DNA of 64,000 nt from DATKEJ01 sp963768715 (GTDB taxonomy: Bacteria; Bacteroidota; Rhodothermia; Rhodothermales; DATKEJ01): the NCBI GenBank assembly GCA_963768715.1, contig CAVYJC010000010.1:124001-188000 (forward strand), written 5' to 3'. Under the pieces are notes generated by a model. The model saw only the letters and a program-made list of their open reading frames with translations, searched no databases and had not been told where the DNA came from. This document shows, in pieces, positions 24,955-34,143 of the stretch; positions within the stretch are counted from its first letter, which is position 1, and the number at the start of each line of letters is the position of its first letter. The translations under genes and the position numbers were made by a program.

Positions 24955-26994
24955 ATGATCGAACAAATGCGAAACGTAATCTTGATTGTCCTTGCAGCGA
25001 TCCTCTTTAGTGCGTGCAAGACCCGCGATGATGCAGCGAAAGAACCGAACGGTCTTGGTCTGAATGTCGCCTTGATGGACACCTCAGTGCGGCCACAGGA
25101 TGATTTTTTCCGATACGCCAACGGTGCGTGGCTCAAGTCCGCCAAGATACCGGAGGATCGTGCCTATACCGCGAGTTTCGTCGAACTGCGCGATAGCGCG
25201 CAGGCTCAACTGCGGGACGTAATTGAATCTGCCGCGGCCGTGGAGGATCGTCCCATCGGCTCCGACGCGCAAAAAGTCGGCGACCTATACGCCAGCTACT
25301 TGGATTCCACACGAGTCGAAGAACTGGGCCTGGCGCCGGTTGAGCCGGAACTCAAACAGATCGAGTCGATCGCTACGACGGACGACCTGGTGCGATTCTT
25401 CGGCGAGGCCGAGATTGTGAGTATCCTCGACCCCATCGGCGTCACCATCGATCAAGATTTCAAGCGGCCGAACGAGTACATGCTCTACCTCGTTCAGTCG
25501 GGACTCGGTCTGCCCGATCGTGATTACTACTTCGACGGCCGGTTCAGCGACGTACGTCAGACGTACCTCGCACATATCGAACGGATGTTCAACCTGGCCG
25601 GGATACCCGACGCAAAGTCGCGTGCCAAAACAGTCTTCGATCTCGAGACGCGGTTGGCCACGGGTCACTGGAGTCGGGCCAAGTCCCGCGACCGCGAGGC
25701 GACCTACAACAAGTACTCGCTGGTCGATGCCAAGGCGTTGATGCCAAATTTCAACTGGGATGTCTATCTGGAGGCAATGCAAGCCGGATCCAGAGACAGC
25801 GTAGTCATCCGACAGCCCAGCTATTTCGAGACGCTCGACAAGGCGATCGCCGAAGTGCCGCTGGATGACTGGAAGACCTACATGACGTTTCGGGTATTGA
25901 GCAACGCCGCACCCTTGCTCTCCAAGGCCTTCGTGGACGAGGACTTCGATTTCTTCGGAAGGACGCTTAACGGTCAGCCCGAGAATCAGCCTCGGTGGAA
26001 GCGAGCCGTCTCGGCTACCAATGGCGCACTCGGTGAGATCGTCGGCCGGATGTATGTAGAGAAGTACTTCCCGGAGGACTCCAAGGCGCGCATGGAAGCA
26101 ATGATCGCCAACCTCGAGAAGGCCTTCGGGGGAGCCATCGACGAACTGGCTTGGATGACCGACTCGACAAAGGCGCAGGCGCACGCCAAGCTCGAGAAGT
26201 TCAGAGCAAAGGTTGGATATCCGGATAAGTGGCGTGATTACTCCGACCTCGTAATAGAGCCCGGCGACCTCTACGGCGACATGGAGCGAGCCAATGCCTT
26301 CAGGCATGGTTACGATATGCACAAGCTCGGGAAACCCGTCGACCGGTCGGAGTGGGTGATGACGCCGCAAACCGTCAACGCAGGCTACAACCCTCCGATG
26401 AATGACGTCACGTTCCCGGCGGCCATACTCCAAACGCCCTTCTTTGCCCCGAACGCCGACGATGCATATAACTACGGGGCTATCGGGTCTGCGATCGGGC
26501 ACGAGTTCAGCCATGGATTCGACGATCAGGGTAGGAAATCCGATGGCGACGGCGCCCTCCGTGACTGGTGGACGAAAAAGGACGCGACGGAATATGAAAG
26601 GCGAACCGAGGGTCTTGTCGAGCAGTATTCGGCGTACGTTCCCGTCGACTCCCTTCACGTAAACGGTGAGCTAACGCTCGGTGAAAACATTGCCGACCTG
26701 GCCGGGCTTACGATGGCATACAGGGCATACCACCTGTCACTGCACGGCCGGAAAGCGCCCGTAATCGACGGCTTCACGGGGGATCAACGATTCTTTCTCG
26801 GCTACGGACAGATCTGGCGAACGAAATTCAGGGATGAGTTCTTGAAGCGCATCATCGTTTCCGATCCGCATTCTCCCAGCGAGTACCGGTGCAACGGCGT
26901 GCTCATAAACATGCCGGAGTTCGATGCCGCGTTCAACGTCGAGAAGGGCGATGGGATGTACAAAGCACCGGAAGACCAAATCAAGATCTGGTGA
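24955..26994 (+). CDS. M13 family metallopeptidase (neprilysin-like), lipoprotein
   Basis: Large zinc endopeptidase of the M13 (PepO/neprilysin) family, about 679 residues. ATG 24955 (or 24967) gives MRNVILIVLAAILFSACK, a lipoprotein leader with the Cys at the lipobox, so the enzyme is membrane-anchored in the periplasm or at the surface. The zinc site GHEFSHGFDDQG is followed by ENIADLAGLTMAYRAY supplying the third ligand Glu. The C-terminal SEYRCNGVLINMPEFDAAFNV is the standard M13 ending. The N-terminal M13 domain (DDFFRYANGAWL) is complete. It probably degrades peptides. It is divergent from the aldo/keto reductase gene. Confidence 0.95.
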   Translation: MIEQMRNVILIVLAAILFSACKTRDDAAKEPNGLGLNVALMDTSVRPQDDFFRYANGAWLKSAKIPEDRAYTASFVELRDSAQAQLRDVIESAAAVEDRPIGSDAQKVGDLYASYLDSTRVEELGLAPVEPELKQIESIATTDDLVRFFGEAEIVSILDPIGVTIDQDFKRPNEYMLYLVQSGLGLPDRDYYFDGRFSDVRQTYLAHIERMFNLAGIPDAKSRAKTVFDLETRLATGHWSRAKSRDREATYNKYSLVDAKALMPNFNWDVYLEAMQAGSRDSVVIRQPSYFETLDKAIAEVPLDDWKTYMTFRVLSNAAPLLSKAFVDEDFDFFGRTLNGQPENQPRWKRAVSATNGALGEIVGRMYVEKYFPEDSKARMEAMIANLEKAFGGAIDELAWMTDSTKAQAHAKLEKFRAKVGYPDKWRDYSDLVIEPGDLYGDMERANAFRHGYDMHKLGKPVDRSEWVMTPQTVNAGYNPPMNDVTFPAAILQTPFFAPNADDAYNYGAIGSAIGHEFSHGFDDQGRKSDGDGALRDWWTKKDATEYERRTEGLVEQYSAYVPVDSLHVNGELTLGENIADLAGLTMAYRAYHLSLHGRKAPVIDGFTGDQRFFLGYGQIWRTKFRDEFLKRIIVSDPHSPSEYRCNGVLINMPEFDAAFNVEKGDGMYKAPEDQIKIW

Positions 26995-27010
26995 CGGTCA
27001 TTGCCGTCAC
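26991..27010 (+). terminator. Possible weak terminator hairpin after the M13 peptidase gene
   Basis: A perfect 7-bp inverted repeat (GTGACGG and CCGTCAC, 6-base loop) begins inside the stop codon of the M13 gene. Only a short GTTT follows, so termination would be weak or Rho-assisted. Confidence 0.4.
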
Positions 27011-27098
27011 GTTTCGTCCGCTGTGCCAACCAGGGCTCCGTCTGTCGCCAGGCGACTCATCGCGGGACTGACTATTTTGCCAGCGCAAATCTGATAAT

Positions 27099-27608
27099 AT
27101 GCCGACGCGACCACTCACAACCATCGCAGACGTCGACTGGGAGTCTTGGATTCCCGAGCAGCGGGCTACCCTGCTGTTCGTCGTTAAGGACGGCGAGGTG
27201 CTTTTGATCCTCAAGAAACGTGGACTCGGCGCGGGCAAGGTCAACGGCCCCGGGGGCAGACTCGACGACGGTGAATCGCCCTACGACTGCGCGATTAGAG
27301 AGGTGGAAGAAGAACTTCTCGTAACCCCCACGAGTGTGCGGCAAGTCGGTGAACTGCGCTTTCAGTTCGTCGACGGACTGTCCATTCACGGGTACGTCTT
27401 TCGCGCCGACGACTGCATCGGCGAGCCGGGAGAGACCGACGAAGCCGTTCCGATGTGGACGCCGATCGATAAAATTCCCTTCGACCGTATGTGGGCTGAC
27501 GATCGACTCTGGGTCCCGTTGATGCTGGAAGAGACGCAGTTTGACGGACGATTTCTCTTTGACGGAGATAAGATGCTCAGCTACGAGATCAGCGCCGCAA
27601 ATACCTGA
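27099..27608 (+). CDS. NUDIX hydrolase, MTH1-like oxidised purine nucleotide pyrophosphatase
   Basis: A 169-residue NUDIX protein. The box is GGRLDDGESPYDCAIREVEEEL, with the central REVEEE metal-binding glutamates. Flanking segments KRGLGAGKVNGPGG, then FDRMWADDRLWVPLMLEE and FDGRFLFDGD, closely follow the layout of human MTH1 (KGLGAGRWNGFGG; MWxDDxxWxPLLL). Such enzymes hydrolyse 8-oxo-dGTP or 2-OH-dATP to keep oxidised nucleotides out of DNA. It is alone between M13 and M19 peptidase genes. Confidence 0.9.
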   Translation: MPTRPLTTIADVDWESWIPEQRATLLFVVKDGEVLLILKKRGLGAGKVNGPGGRLDDGESPYDCAIREVEEELLVTPTSVRQVGELRFQFVDGLSIHGYVFRADDCIGEPGETDEAVPMWTPIDKIPFDRMWADDRLWVPLMLEETQFDGRFLFDGDKMLSYEISAANT

Positions 27609-27627
27609 TTCGATCAACTGTCTCTCG

Positions 27628-28842
27628 CTAGAGCACCGGGACGCCGTCAACGTTTTCGATCAGGGCTATCGAGGGAGGACGATCTGCCTGGAGACGGGTG
27701 GCCACGGTCTCAACCTCCCTCATTACGCGCAGCAAGTTGCCTCCTGCGAGCAGCTCAAGCTCCTGGTCGGACCAACCGCGTCGGATCAACTCCGCAAACA
27801 GATACGGAAAGCGCGACACGTCTTCGAGTCCCTCGGGCATGTTTCCGCTTCCCCAGAAGTCACTACCTATGCCGACATGCTCTATTCCGGCAACCTTCCT
27901 CGTATGCTCGATGTGGTCGGCGACGTCGTTGAGCGTTGCCATGGACTCGGGATGGGTCGCGGCATACTCTTTCCTGAGGCGCGTGTACTCTTCACTGGAT
28001 CCGGCAGACTTCAGGATCTCACGGAGCGGTCTTTCCCAATCAGTGACGGCCTTCGACACGAATCCCGGGATGAACGTCACCATGACGATACCGCGATTCT
28101 CCGCAACGCGCCGCATCACGTCGTCGGGGACATTGCGCGGATGATCGGTCAGCGCCTTGGCCGATGAGTGCGAGAAGATGATCGGGGCCTCCGTCACGTC
28201 CAGCACGTCGTTCATTACCTCCTCGGAAACGTGAGCGAGGTCGACCATCATCCCCAGGCGGTTCATTTCGCGAATGACTTCCTTCCCGAAGGCCGACAAA
28301 CCACCGTTGCGGGGTTCGTCCATCGCCGAATCCACCCAGTCGAGCGTCATATTGTGCGTCAGCGTGAGGTAGCGCGCGCCAAGTCGATAGTAGCAGCGGA
28401 GCACGCCGAGCGAATTGGCGAGGACGTGACCCCCTTCCAGTCCGATGAGGGATGCGATCTTACCGGCCTTGAACGCCTCCATGATGTCGTCGGCCGTCAG
28501 CGCGAGCTGCAGCGTGTCGGAATTCGCTGCGATCATCCTGTGGACGATGTCGATCTGTTCGAGCTGAACATTGACGAATCCCTCCGTCACGTCGATCGGC
28601 ACCCAGACAGACCAGAATTGCGCAGCTACTTGCCCCTGTCGCAATCGCGGGATGTCCGTGTCTGTATCGAGGGAAACGGCGATGGGAAGGTGCTCGATGT
28701 CACGCTCGCCGGCACCGTACTTCCGCAAAGTCCACGGAAGGTCGTTGTGTCCGTCAATAAGGGGCGTGCGGCTGAGCAGCGCACGGGCGTGTGTGAGGTT
28801 CGGGCTCTCGTCTCCTTCAACTGCCGTCTTCGCGATCGTCAT
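27628..28842 (-). CDS. Membrane dipeptidase, M19 family
   Basis: Zinc dipeptidase of the renal dipeptidase (M19) family, 404 residues, without a clear leader. Metal ligands are visible in order: IDGHND (HxD), LIGLEGGH (bridging Glu), MVDLAHVS (His), IIFSHSS (His). YLTLTHNMTLDWVDSA is also conserved, and HVGIGSDFWGSG carries the late aspartate. It hydrolyses dipeptides, often with broad specificity including D-residues. It converges with the NUDIX gene and is divergent from the desulfurase-like gene, leaving 189 bp that should contain two promoters. Confidence 0.93.
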   Translation of the reverse strand: MTIAKTAVEGDESPNLTHARALLSRTPLIDGHNDLPWTLRKYGAGERDIEHLPIAVSLDTDTDIPRLRQGQVAAQFWSVWVPIDVTEGFVNVQLEQIDIVHRMIAANSDTLQLALTADDIMEAFKAGKIASLIGLEGGHVLANSLGVLRCYYRLGARYLTLTHNMTLDWVDSAMDEPRNGGLSAFGKEVIREMNRLGMMVDLAHVSEEVMNDVLDVTEAPIIFSHSSAKALTDHPRNVPDDVMRRVAENRGIVMVTFIPGFVSKAVTDWERPLREILKSAGSSEEYTRLRKEYAATHPESMATLNDVADHIEHTRKVAGIEHVGIGSDFWGSGNMPEGLEDVSRFPYLFAELIRRGWSDQELELLAGGNLLRVMREVETVATRLQADRPPSIALIENVDGVPVL

Positions 28843-29031
28843 TTGCCTGTGATTCAGAGTGGTATGGGCGGTGTATTGTAATTCGGATCGAACGACTTGG
28901 CAAATGGGCAGTCAACGCATCAGACTCCAACCGCGGTTGACGAAAAAGTGACGTCTCGACGTGGAAAATAATCGCAATCGCCGGTCCTTCGTAGTTTCAC
29001 GGCGTCACGCCCCTCGAACCAAACGGATCGC

Positions 29032-30270
29032 ATGTCATCAATCCTCGACGTTTCAGAAATCCGAGCCTCGTTTCCCGCGCTAAATCGAAAGGAAAACGGG
29101 CTCCCTGTGGCCTATTTCGATGGCCCTGGCGGAACCCAGGTTCCACGCACCGTCAGCGAGGCGATGGTCGACTACCTGCACAACCACAACGCGAACACGC
29201 ACTGGGAATATCCTTCGAGTCATGAGACGGACGAGATCATGAGCCGTTCGAGGACGAAGGCCGCATCCTTTCTCAACGCCGATCCTCGCGGCGTCGCGTT
29301 CGGCGCAAACATGACTACACTGACGTTCCATCTCGCTCGATCGGTAGTGAAGCGGTTCGAGCCCGGAGCCTGGCTGGTCGTAACGGATCTCGATCATCAA
29401 GCAAATGTGGCGCCATGGACGTATGCGGCCCGGGAGCGTGGACTCGACGTTCGAACGATTCGAATGACGAAGGATGGACAGTTGAATGGAGATGACTTCG
29501 AGGCGTTCATCCAGCCGGGAATCGCACTTCTGGCTATTGGCGCCGCATCAAATGCGTTGGGGACGATCAATGACCTCGAGTCGGCGGTCGGTCGAGTCAC
29601 GGAGGTCGGCGGCCTGACGTTCGTCGATGCCGTGCACTACGCCCCGCACACGCTCGTCGACTTTGATGCTTTGGGATGCGATTTCCTGGCTTGTTCACCA
29701 TACAAGTTTTACGGTCCTCATGCGGGCATTCTTGCGGGCCGACCCGAATTATTCGAGTCCCTGGACGTGCCCCGTCTCGACCCGGCGCCCGACGAATCGC
29801 CCGAACGCCTGGAAACCGGAACCCTGTCGCATGAGGCGATCGCCGGTTCGGCGGCCGCGATTGACTTCCTTGCAGGCTGTTCCGAGGGTGAATCGTATCG
29901 ACAACAGCTCGAGAAGACGTTCAGCGCGCTTCATTCGAGGGGGCTGGACCTGCTCGAAACGATGTGGACCGGTCTGACCTCAATTGCAGGAGTGCGGCTG
30001 TTCGGACCGGGGCCGGACCTCCCTCGTACGCCCACCGTCGCCTTCACACTCGAAGGAGCTCCGTCGTCTGAGGTGGCGTCAAGCCTCGCCGAGCGACACG
30101 GGGTTTTCGTCTCGCACGGCGACTTCTATGCCTCCCGTGTGACGGCCTCGCTGGGACTGGGGCAGGAAGGACTCGTGCGGGCGGGGTGCGCGTGCTATAC
30201 GACCAAAGAAGAAGTGGAGCGTCTGGTGCGTGGGGTTGCAGAAATCGCAGCCGAGGGTTCAGGGCGATAA
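29032..30270 (+). CDS. Cysteine desulfurase-like aminotransferase class V protein (VC1184/TIGR01976 type)
   Basis: Fold-type I PLP enzyme of 412 residues. It begins IRASFPAL...VAYFDGPGGTQVPRTVSEAM, the start pattern of the VC1184 subfamily (TIGR01976). The PLP lysine is in ACSPYKFYGPHAG, and FVDAVHYAPH holds the cofactor-binding Asp. The NANTHWEYPSSHETDE segment is typical of this subfamily. It is related to SufS/NifS, but the physiological reaction of the VC1184 group is not established. It lies close to pdxH and to a true iscS, in a PLP-rich stretch. Confidence 0.85.
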   Translation: MSSILDVSEIRASFPALNRKENGLPVAYFDGPGGTQVPRTVSEAMVDYLHNHNANTHWEYPSSHETDEIMSRSRTKAASFLNADPRGVAFGANMTTLTFHLARSVVKRFEPGAWLVVTDLDHQANVAPWTYAARERGLDVRTIRMTKDGQLNGDDFEAFIQPGIALLAIGAASNALGTINDLESAVGRVTEVGGLTFVDAVHYAPHTLVDFDALGCDFLACSPYKFYGPHAGILAGRPELFESLDVPRLDPAPDESPERLETGTLSHEAIAGSAAAIDFLAGCSEGESYRQQLEKTFSALHSRGLDLLETMWTGLTSIAGVRLFGPGPDLPRTPTVAFTLEGAPSSEVASSLAERHGVFVSHGDFYASRVTASLGLGQEGLVRAGCACYTTKEEVERLVRGVAEIAAEGSGR

Positions 30271-30395
30271 GTCAGCGTTCGGCCGTCAGGCGTTTTCCTG
30301 TTTTGCTTTTCGCGTGATGGAGATGGGGCCCTCCCATAAAAGGTGCACCGGCGGCGCGAGGGAATCATAGGATGGCGGGTTGTCGCCGCTCGACA

Positions 30396-31049
30396 TTACG
30401 GATAGAGTCTTTCCGTCTCCCATCCATCCTCGACCCGAACGAATCGCAGCCGGTCGTGCAATCGGTTCGCTCTTCCCTGCCAGAACTCAATCCGATTCGG
30501 AACGACACGAAATCCACCCCAGAAGGGCGGCAACGGCACATCTTCCCCCTTAAAGCGACGATCCGTCTCCGAAAAAGCCTCCTCGAGGACCTCCCGCCGT
30601 TCGAGCCGCCGGCTCTGCTTCGAAGCCCAGGCGCCGATCCTGCTGCCTCGAGGTCGCGTTCTGAAGTAGGCCTCCGATTCTTCGTGCGTCAGGCGCTCGA
30701 TCTTTCCCTCGATTCGGATTTGACGCTGCAGTGCGGCCCAGTGAAAAACCAGAGCCGCATAGGGATTTTCCTCCAGTTCATGCGCCTTTCGGCTGCCGTA
30801 ATTAGTGAAGAAGCGAAATCCGCGTTCGTCCTGGCCTTTGAAAAGGACCATGCGCGCAGAAGGCTTCCCGTCCGCATCGGCAGTAGCCAGCGTCATCGCA
30901 TCCGGGAACAGGATGCGTGACCCGCTCGCCAACTCATACCACTCCCGGAAGAGATCCATGGGATCACGGCTATCACTCGCCTCGGGGAGACCCGAAATGA
31001 CTCCCTGGCCGAGCGTCTTGAGCGTGGTGTAAAGAATCTTTAGCGACAT
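30396..31049 (-). CDS. pdxH: Pyridoxamine/pyridoxine 5'-phosphate oxidase
   Basis: FMN enzyme that makes pyridoxal 5'-phosphate by salvage, 217 residues. Family features: MTLATADADGKPSARMVLFKG, GFRFFTNYGSRKAHELEENP, the RTRPRGSRIGAWASKQS segment, PPFWGGFRV and IEFWQGRANRLHDR near the C-terminus. It starts 14 bp after the aldolase gene, so mtnA-aldolase-pdxH form one transcript by spacing. Several PLP-dependent enzymes are encoded within 8 kb, which fits a local demand for the cofactor. Confidence 0.95.
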   Translation of the reverse strand: MSLKILYTTLKTLGQGVISGLPEASDSRDPMDLFREWYELASGSRILFPDAMTLATADADGKPSARMVLFKGQDERGFRFFTNYGSRKAHELEENPYAALVFHWAALQRQIRIEGKIERLTHEESEAYFRTRPRGSRIGAWASKQSRRLERREVLEEAFSETDRRFKGEDVPLPPFWGGFRVVPNRIEFWQGRANRLHDRLRFVRVEDGWETERLYP

Positions 31050-31063
31050 GCACGTCCCGTTTT

Positions 31064-31708
31064 CTAGTCGGATGTGGAACCCGCCCCATCAAGGATCGGC
31101 ACCTTTCGTCCGCAAGCGCGGAGCATGACGGCAGCGGCATCGGCGATGTTGCGCCCGAAGGAAATCAGTCCATCCTTATGTCCCCCCATCACCAGAATCC
31201 CACGGCTCGCTAGATCTGTCGATTTCATCAGTCGCTCAATTTCGTCCGCCATGGCAACCGTGCCCGCCTCGGCCGCTGGATGCGTCGTCGGGACCCTCCC
31301 CCGAAGCCTTTCCCAACTTTCCGAATCATGAACATGAATCACGGCGCCGATCTCGGGTGCGGCCTGATAGAGAATGGCATGCGAAAGTGATTCCGACGAC
31401 GCCTTGATCGCGCCGCGACATGAAACTCTGTTTCCATGGACATCGAAGTCGGTAACGATCGCGTAATGCGAGGCGTCCAGCTCATCCAGATGACCCGTTT
31501 GCGTCGACGTAATCACAAAAGACTCCGTCGCGCCGACACGCTCACTCATATTGCCGTACCCGACCCCCTGAGCGTCGACTCCCACCAGACGCTCTTCGAA
31601 GAGCAGACGGCGCCATTTGATCAGTTCCGGAAGACGATCGTAGACCACCGCCTCGACCGGCTCCCATTCGCAGGTAAACTGGATATATCCTTTTTCGTCG
31701 TTCGTCAA
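31064..31708 (-). CDS. Class II aldolase/adducin family protein, probable methionine-salvage or DHAP-shunt enzyme
   Basis: A 214-residue class II aldolase fold. Zinc ligands are HVH in GAVIHVHDSE and the histidine of VMGGHKDGLISFG; SSESLSH supplies the glutamate equivalent to the FucA catalytic residue. Its ATG overlaps the mtnA stop by four bases (31705-31708), implying translational coupling. Partners of MtnA in this family are MtnB (5-methylthioribulose-1-phosphate dehydratase) and the aldolases of the MTA/5'-deoxyadenosine DHAP shunt; the sequence does not decide between them. No mtnK, mtnC or mtnD gene is nearby, which slightly favours the shunt. Confidence 0.75.
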   Translation of the reverse strand: MTNDEKGYIQFTCEWEPVEAVVYDRLPELIKWRRLLFEERLVGVDAQGVGYGNMSERVGATESFVITSTQTGHLDELDASHYAIVTDFDVHGNRVSCRGAIKASSESLSHAILYQAAPEIGAVIHVHDSESWERLRGRVPTTHPAAEAGTVAMADEIERLMKSTDLASRGILVMGGHKDGLISFGRNIADAAAVMLRACGRKVPILDGAGSTSD

Positions 31709-32802
31709 TTCTCCTCCGGAAACATCGCCTCAAGTGACTGCTCGGTGGCCTCGCATATGCCGCGCTCCGTGATCAGGCCGCTCACGAGACCCGCAGGCGT
31801 CACGTCGAACGCGTAGTTGACCAATTGCGATCCTTGCGGCGTGATCTGCACTGAGTTCATCGCACCATTTTCATCCAGACCGAATACGCGACCCACCTCA
31901 CTGCCGTCTCGCGCTTCGATTGGCACGTCGCGTCCCGACGCCAAACTCCAGTCGATCGACGACGAAGGAAGCGCCACATAAAACGGTATCCCGTTGTCAC
32001 GCGCCGCCAGCGCCTTCAGATACGTGCCGATCTTGTTCACAACGTCGCCGTTGCGCGTCGTTCGATCCGTTCCCACCAGGACGAGGTCGACCTGGCCCGA
32101 CTGCATGAGGTATCCGCCGGCGTTATCGACGATCACCGTATGTGGCACTCCGCGCCGGGAGAGCTCCCAGGCCGTAAGTCCGGCGCCCTGATTCCGCGGC
32201 CGCGTCTCGTCAACCCAGACGTGCACGGGGATGCCTCGCTCTTTGGCAAGATAGATCGGCGCGGTGGCCGTGCCGTAGTCGATAGTGGCCAGGCGGCCCG
32301 CGTTACAGTGCGTCAGAACACTCACCGGGCCCGGCTTCCGGTTCGCAATCTCCTCCAGGAGCCCCACCCCATGTTCACCGATGCTCTTCGATCGGGCAAG
32401 CTCCTCACGGACGATTGCATGAGCCGCTTCCAGGGCCGCATCCGTCGATGCACCAGCCGTGGCTGCCCGTCGCGCCCGCGCCATCACGTGGTCGACTGCC
32501 CACGCGAGATTTACGGCGGTCGGGCGCGCCGCTTTGATGCGCTCCACCTCGGCTTGCAGTAAATCCGAATCGCCCAGCGACGACTCGCGCCAGGCAAAAT
32601 GGACCCCATACGCCGCCGTCGCCCCGATCAACGGAGCGCCTCGAACCCACATGTCTTTAATTGCCGCCACCACCTCATCAACCGTCCGCAACGACGCTAC
32701 GATCAGCCGATGCGGAAGCGCTCGCTGGTCAATCACTCGGAGACATGCCTCCGCTTCATTCCATACAATCGTCGGAGGATCAGGCTGTTGGGTATCGGAC
32801 AT
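31705..32802 (-). CDS. mtnA: S-methyl-5-thioribose-1-phosphate isomerase
   Basis: Converts 5-methylthioribose 1-phosphate to 5-methylthioribulose 1-phosphate in methionine salvage. ATG 32802 gives a 365-residue protein of family length; the longer open frame upstream is not similar. Signature residues: RGAPLIGATAAYGV, the catalytic Cys in LTHCNAGRLATIDYGTA, the catalytic Asp in VGTDRTTRNGDVVNKIGTY, and ALPSSSIDW. It shares four bases with the downstream aldolase gene. It is divergent from iscS, with about 158 bp between starts. Confidence 0.94.
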   Translation of the reverse strand: MSDTQQPDPPTIVWNEAEACLRVIDQRALPHRLIVASLRTVDEVVAAIKDMWVRGAPLIGATAAYGVHFAWRESSLGDSDLLQAEVERIKAARPTAVNLAWAVDHVMARARRAATAGASTDAALEAAHAIVREELARSKSIGEHGVGLLEEIANRKPGPVSVLTHCNAGRLATIDYGTATAPIYLAKERGIPVHVWVDETRPRNQGAGLTAWELSRRGVPHTVIVDNAGGYLMQSGQVDLVLVGTDRTTRNGDVVNKIGTYLKALAARDNGIPFYVALPSSSIDWSLASGRDVPIEARDGSEVGRVFGLDENGAMNSVQITPQGSQLVNYAFDVTPAGLVSGLITERGICEATEQSLEAMFPEEN

Positions 32803-32960
32803 AGAAAGGCAGGTATTCTTTGACGGAATCAAGATAGGATGCGAGGTGGGACGCGACAACGTATTGAACTCCGGCACAGGCGGGCGCGTACCGAATGGGC
32901 TCCTCCGCGTCGAAACCGGTCCGAACCGGACGGGTTGAACCAGACAGCGCCTTCCAATCC

Positions 32961-34124
32961 ATGACACGTCCCGTCTATCTCGATAACAATGCTACGACCC
33001 CCGTCGACCCACGAGTCGTCGAGGCGATGCTGCCGTATCTGCGCGAAGAGTTCGGCAACGCGTCCAGTGCATCCCACGCGTACGGGTGGGCCGCGGACGA
33101 GGCCGTAGAGCTGGCCAGGGAACGTATCGCGCAACTGATCCACTGCGCCCCGAATGCCCTCATTTTCACGAGTGGCGCAACAGAGGGCATCAACTTCGCG
33201 ATTAAGGGAATCGCTGCCGCTCGACACACATCCGGGAAGCACATCGCCGTAACGGCCTCCGAACACCGCGCCGTCCTCGATACATGCCGTCGGATGCGAA
33301 AAGACGGCTTCGAAGTTTCGACGATTCCTGTTCAACATGACGGGATCGTCCGACCAGAAACGGTGTCAGCAGCGCTGCGGGACGACACAATCCTCGTCGC
33401 CGTCATCTGGGCGAACAATGAAACCGGCGTGGTGCAACCCATCGCAGAAATATCGGACATGGTTCGTGACCGAGGCATCGCTTTTCTTTCGGATGCCACA
33501 CAGGCCATCGGAAAGATTCCCGTGCGAGCCGATCTGGCGGATCTTATGGTCGGCTCGGCGCACAAGATGTACGGTCCGAAAGGAACGGGGATTCTCTATA
33601 TCAACCCCGACATGAAGGGCCCCAAGCCCATGCCGCTGATTGAGGGCGGCGGACAGGAGCACGGCCTCCGAGGGGGAACGTTGAACACGCCCGGTATTGC
33701 AGGAATGGGGATGGCTGCAGAGATCGCGCTGTCAGAAATGTCAGGGGATGCGGACCGCTTGCAGCGACTTCGCGACGAGCTGGAGCGGGTCATTCTCTCC
33801 GGGTGCAAGGATGCTGCCGTGAACGGCAACCGTGAGCACCGTCTTCCCCAAACCACGAATATTCGATTCCCTGGTGCTCCGGCGGCAGATCTCCTTTCGG
33901 AGCTTAGAGACGTTGCGCTGTCGGCCGGAAGTGCGTGCTCGAGCGGTTCCGGGAAACCCAGCCACGTCCTCAAGGCGATGGGGCTTTCAGATACGCAGGC
34001 CGCGTCGTCGATTCGCATCGGACTCGGCCGGTTCACCACGGAGCTGGACGTTAATTTCGCGGCGGAGCGGATCGTTCAGGCTGTTCGGGACGTTCGAGAG
34101 CGCCAATCGGTTCTTCAACGATAA
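32961..34124 (+). CDS. iscS: Cysteine desulfurase, IscS/NifS type
   Basis: PLP enzyme that takes sulfur from cysteine for Fe-S clusters and thiolation. The start at 32961 gives MTRPVYLDNNATTPVDPRVV, the classical N-terminus; the upstream extension is ignored. The PLP lysine is in GSAHKMYGPKGTG. The persulfide cysteine is in LSAGSACSSGSGKPSHVL, the group I loop. At 387 residues it is full length. It is 19 bp upstream of a DUF2480 gene, a protein found beside Fe-S genes in Bacteroidota, which supports a role in cluster assembly. No iscU or suf genes are in view. Confidence 0.95.
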   Translation: MTRPVYLDNNATTPVDPRVVEAMLPYLREEFGNASSASHAYGWAADEAVELARERIAQLIHCAPNALIFTSGATEGINFAIKGIAAARHTSGKHIAVTASEHRAVLDTCRRMRKDGFEVSTIPVQHDGIVRPETVSAALRDDTILVAVIWANNETGVVQPIAEISDMVRDRGIAFLSDATQAIGKIPVRADLADLMVGSAHKMYGPKGTGILYINPDMKGPKPMPLIEGGGQEHGLRGGTLNTPGIAGMGMAAEIALSEMSGDADRLQRLRDELERVILSGCKDAAVNGNREHRLPQTTNIRFPGAPAADLLSELRDVALSAGSACSSGSGKPSHVLKAMGLSDTQAASSIRIGLGRFTTELDVNFAAERIVQAVRDVRERQSVLQR

Positions 34125-34143
34125 CGACGATACGAAGCAAGCT

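Noticed and set aside
25285..26658. 457-residue minus-strand frame opposite the M13 peptidase gene
   Set aside because: The plus strand has the M13 zinc site and full family length; the antisense product has no family features.
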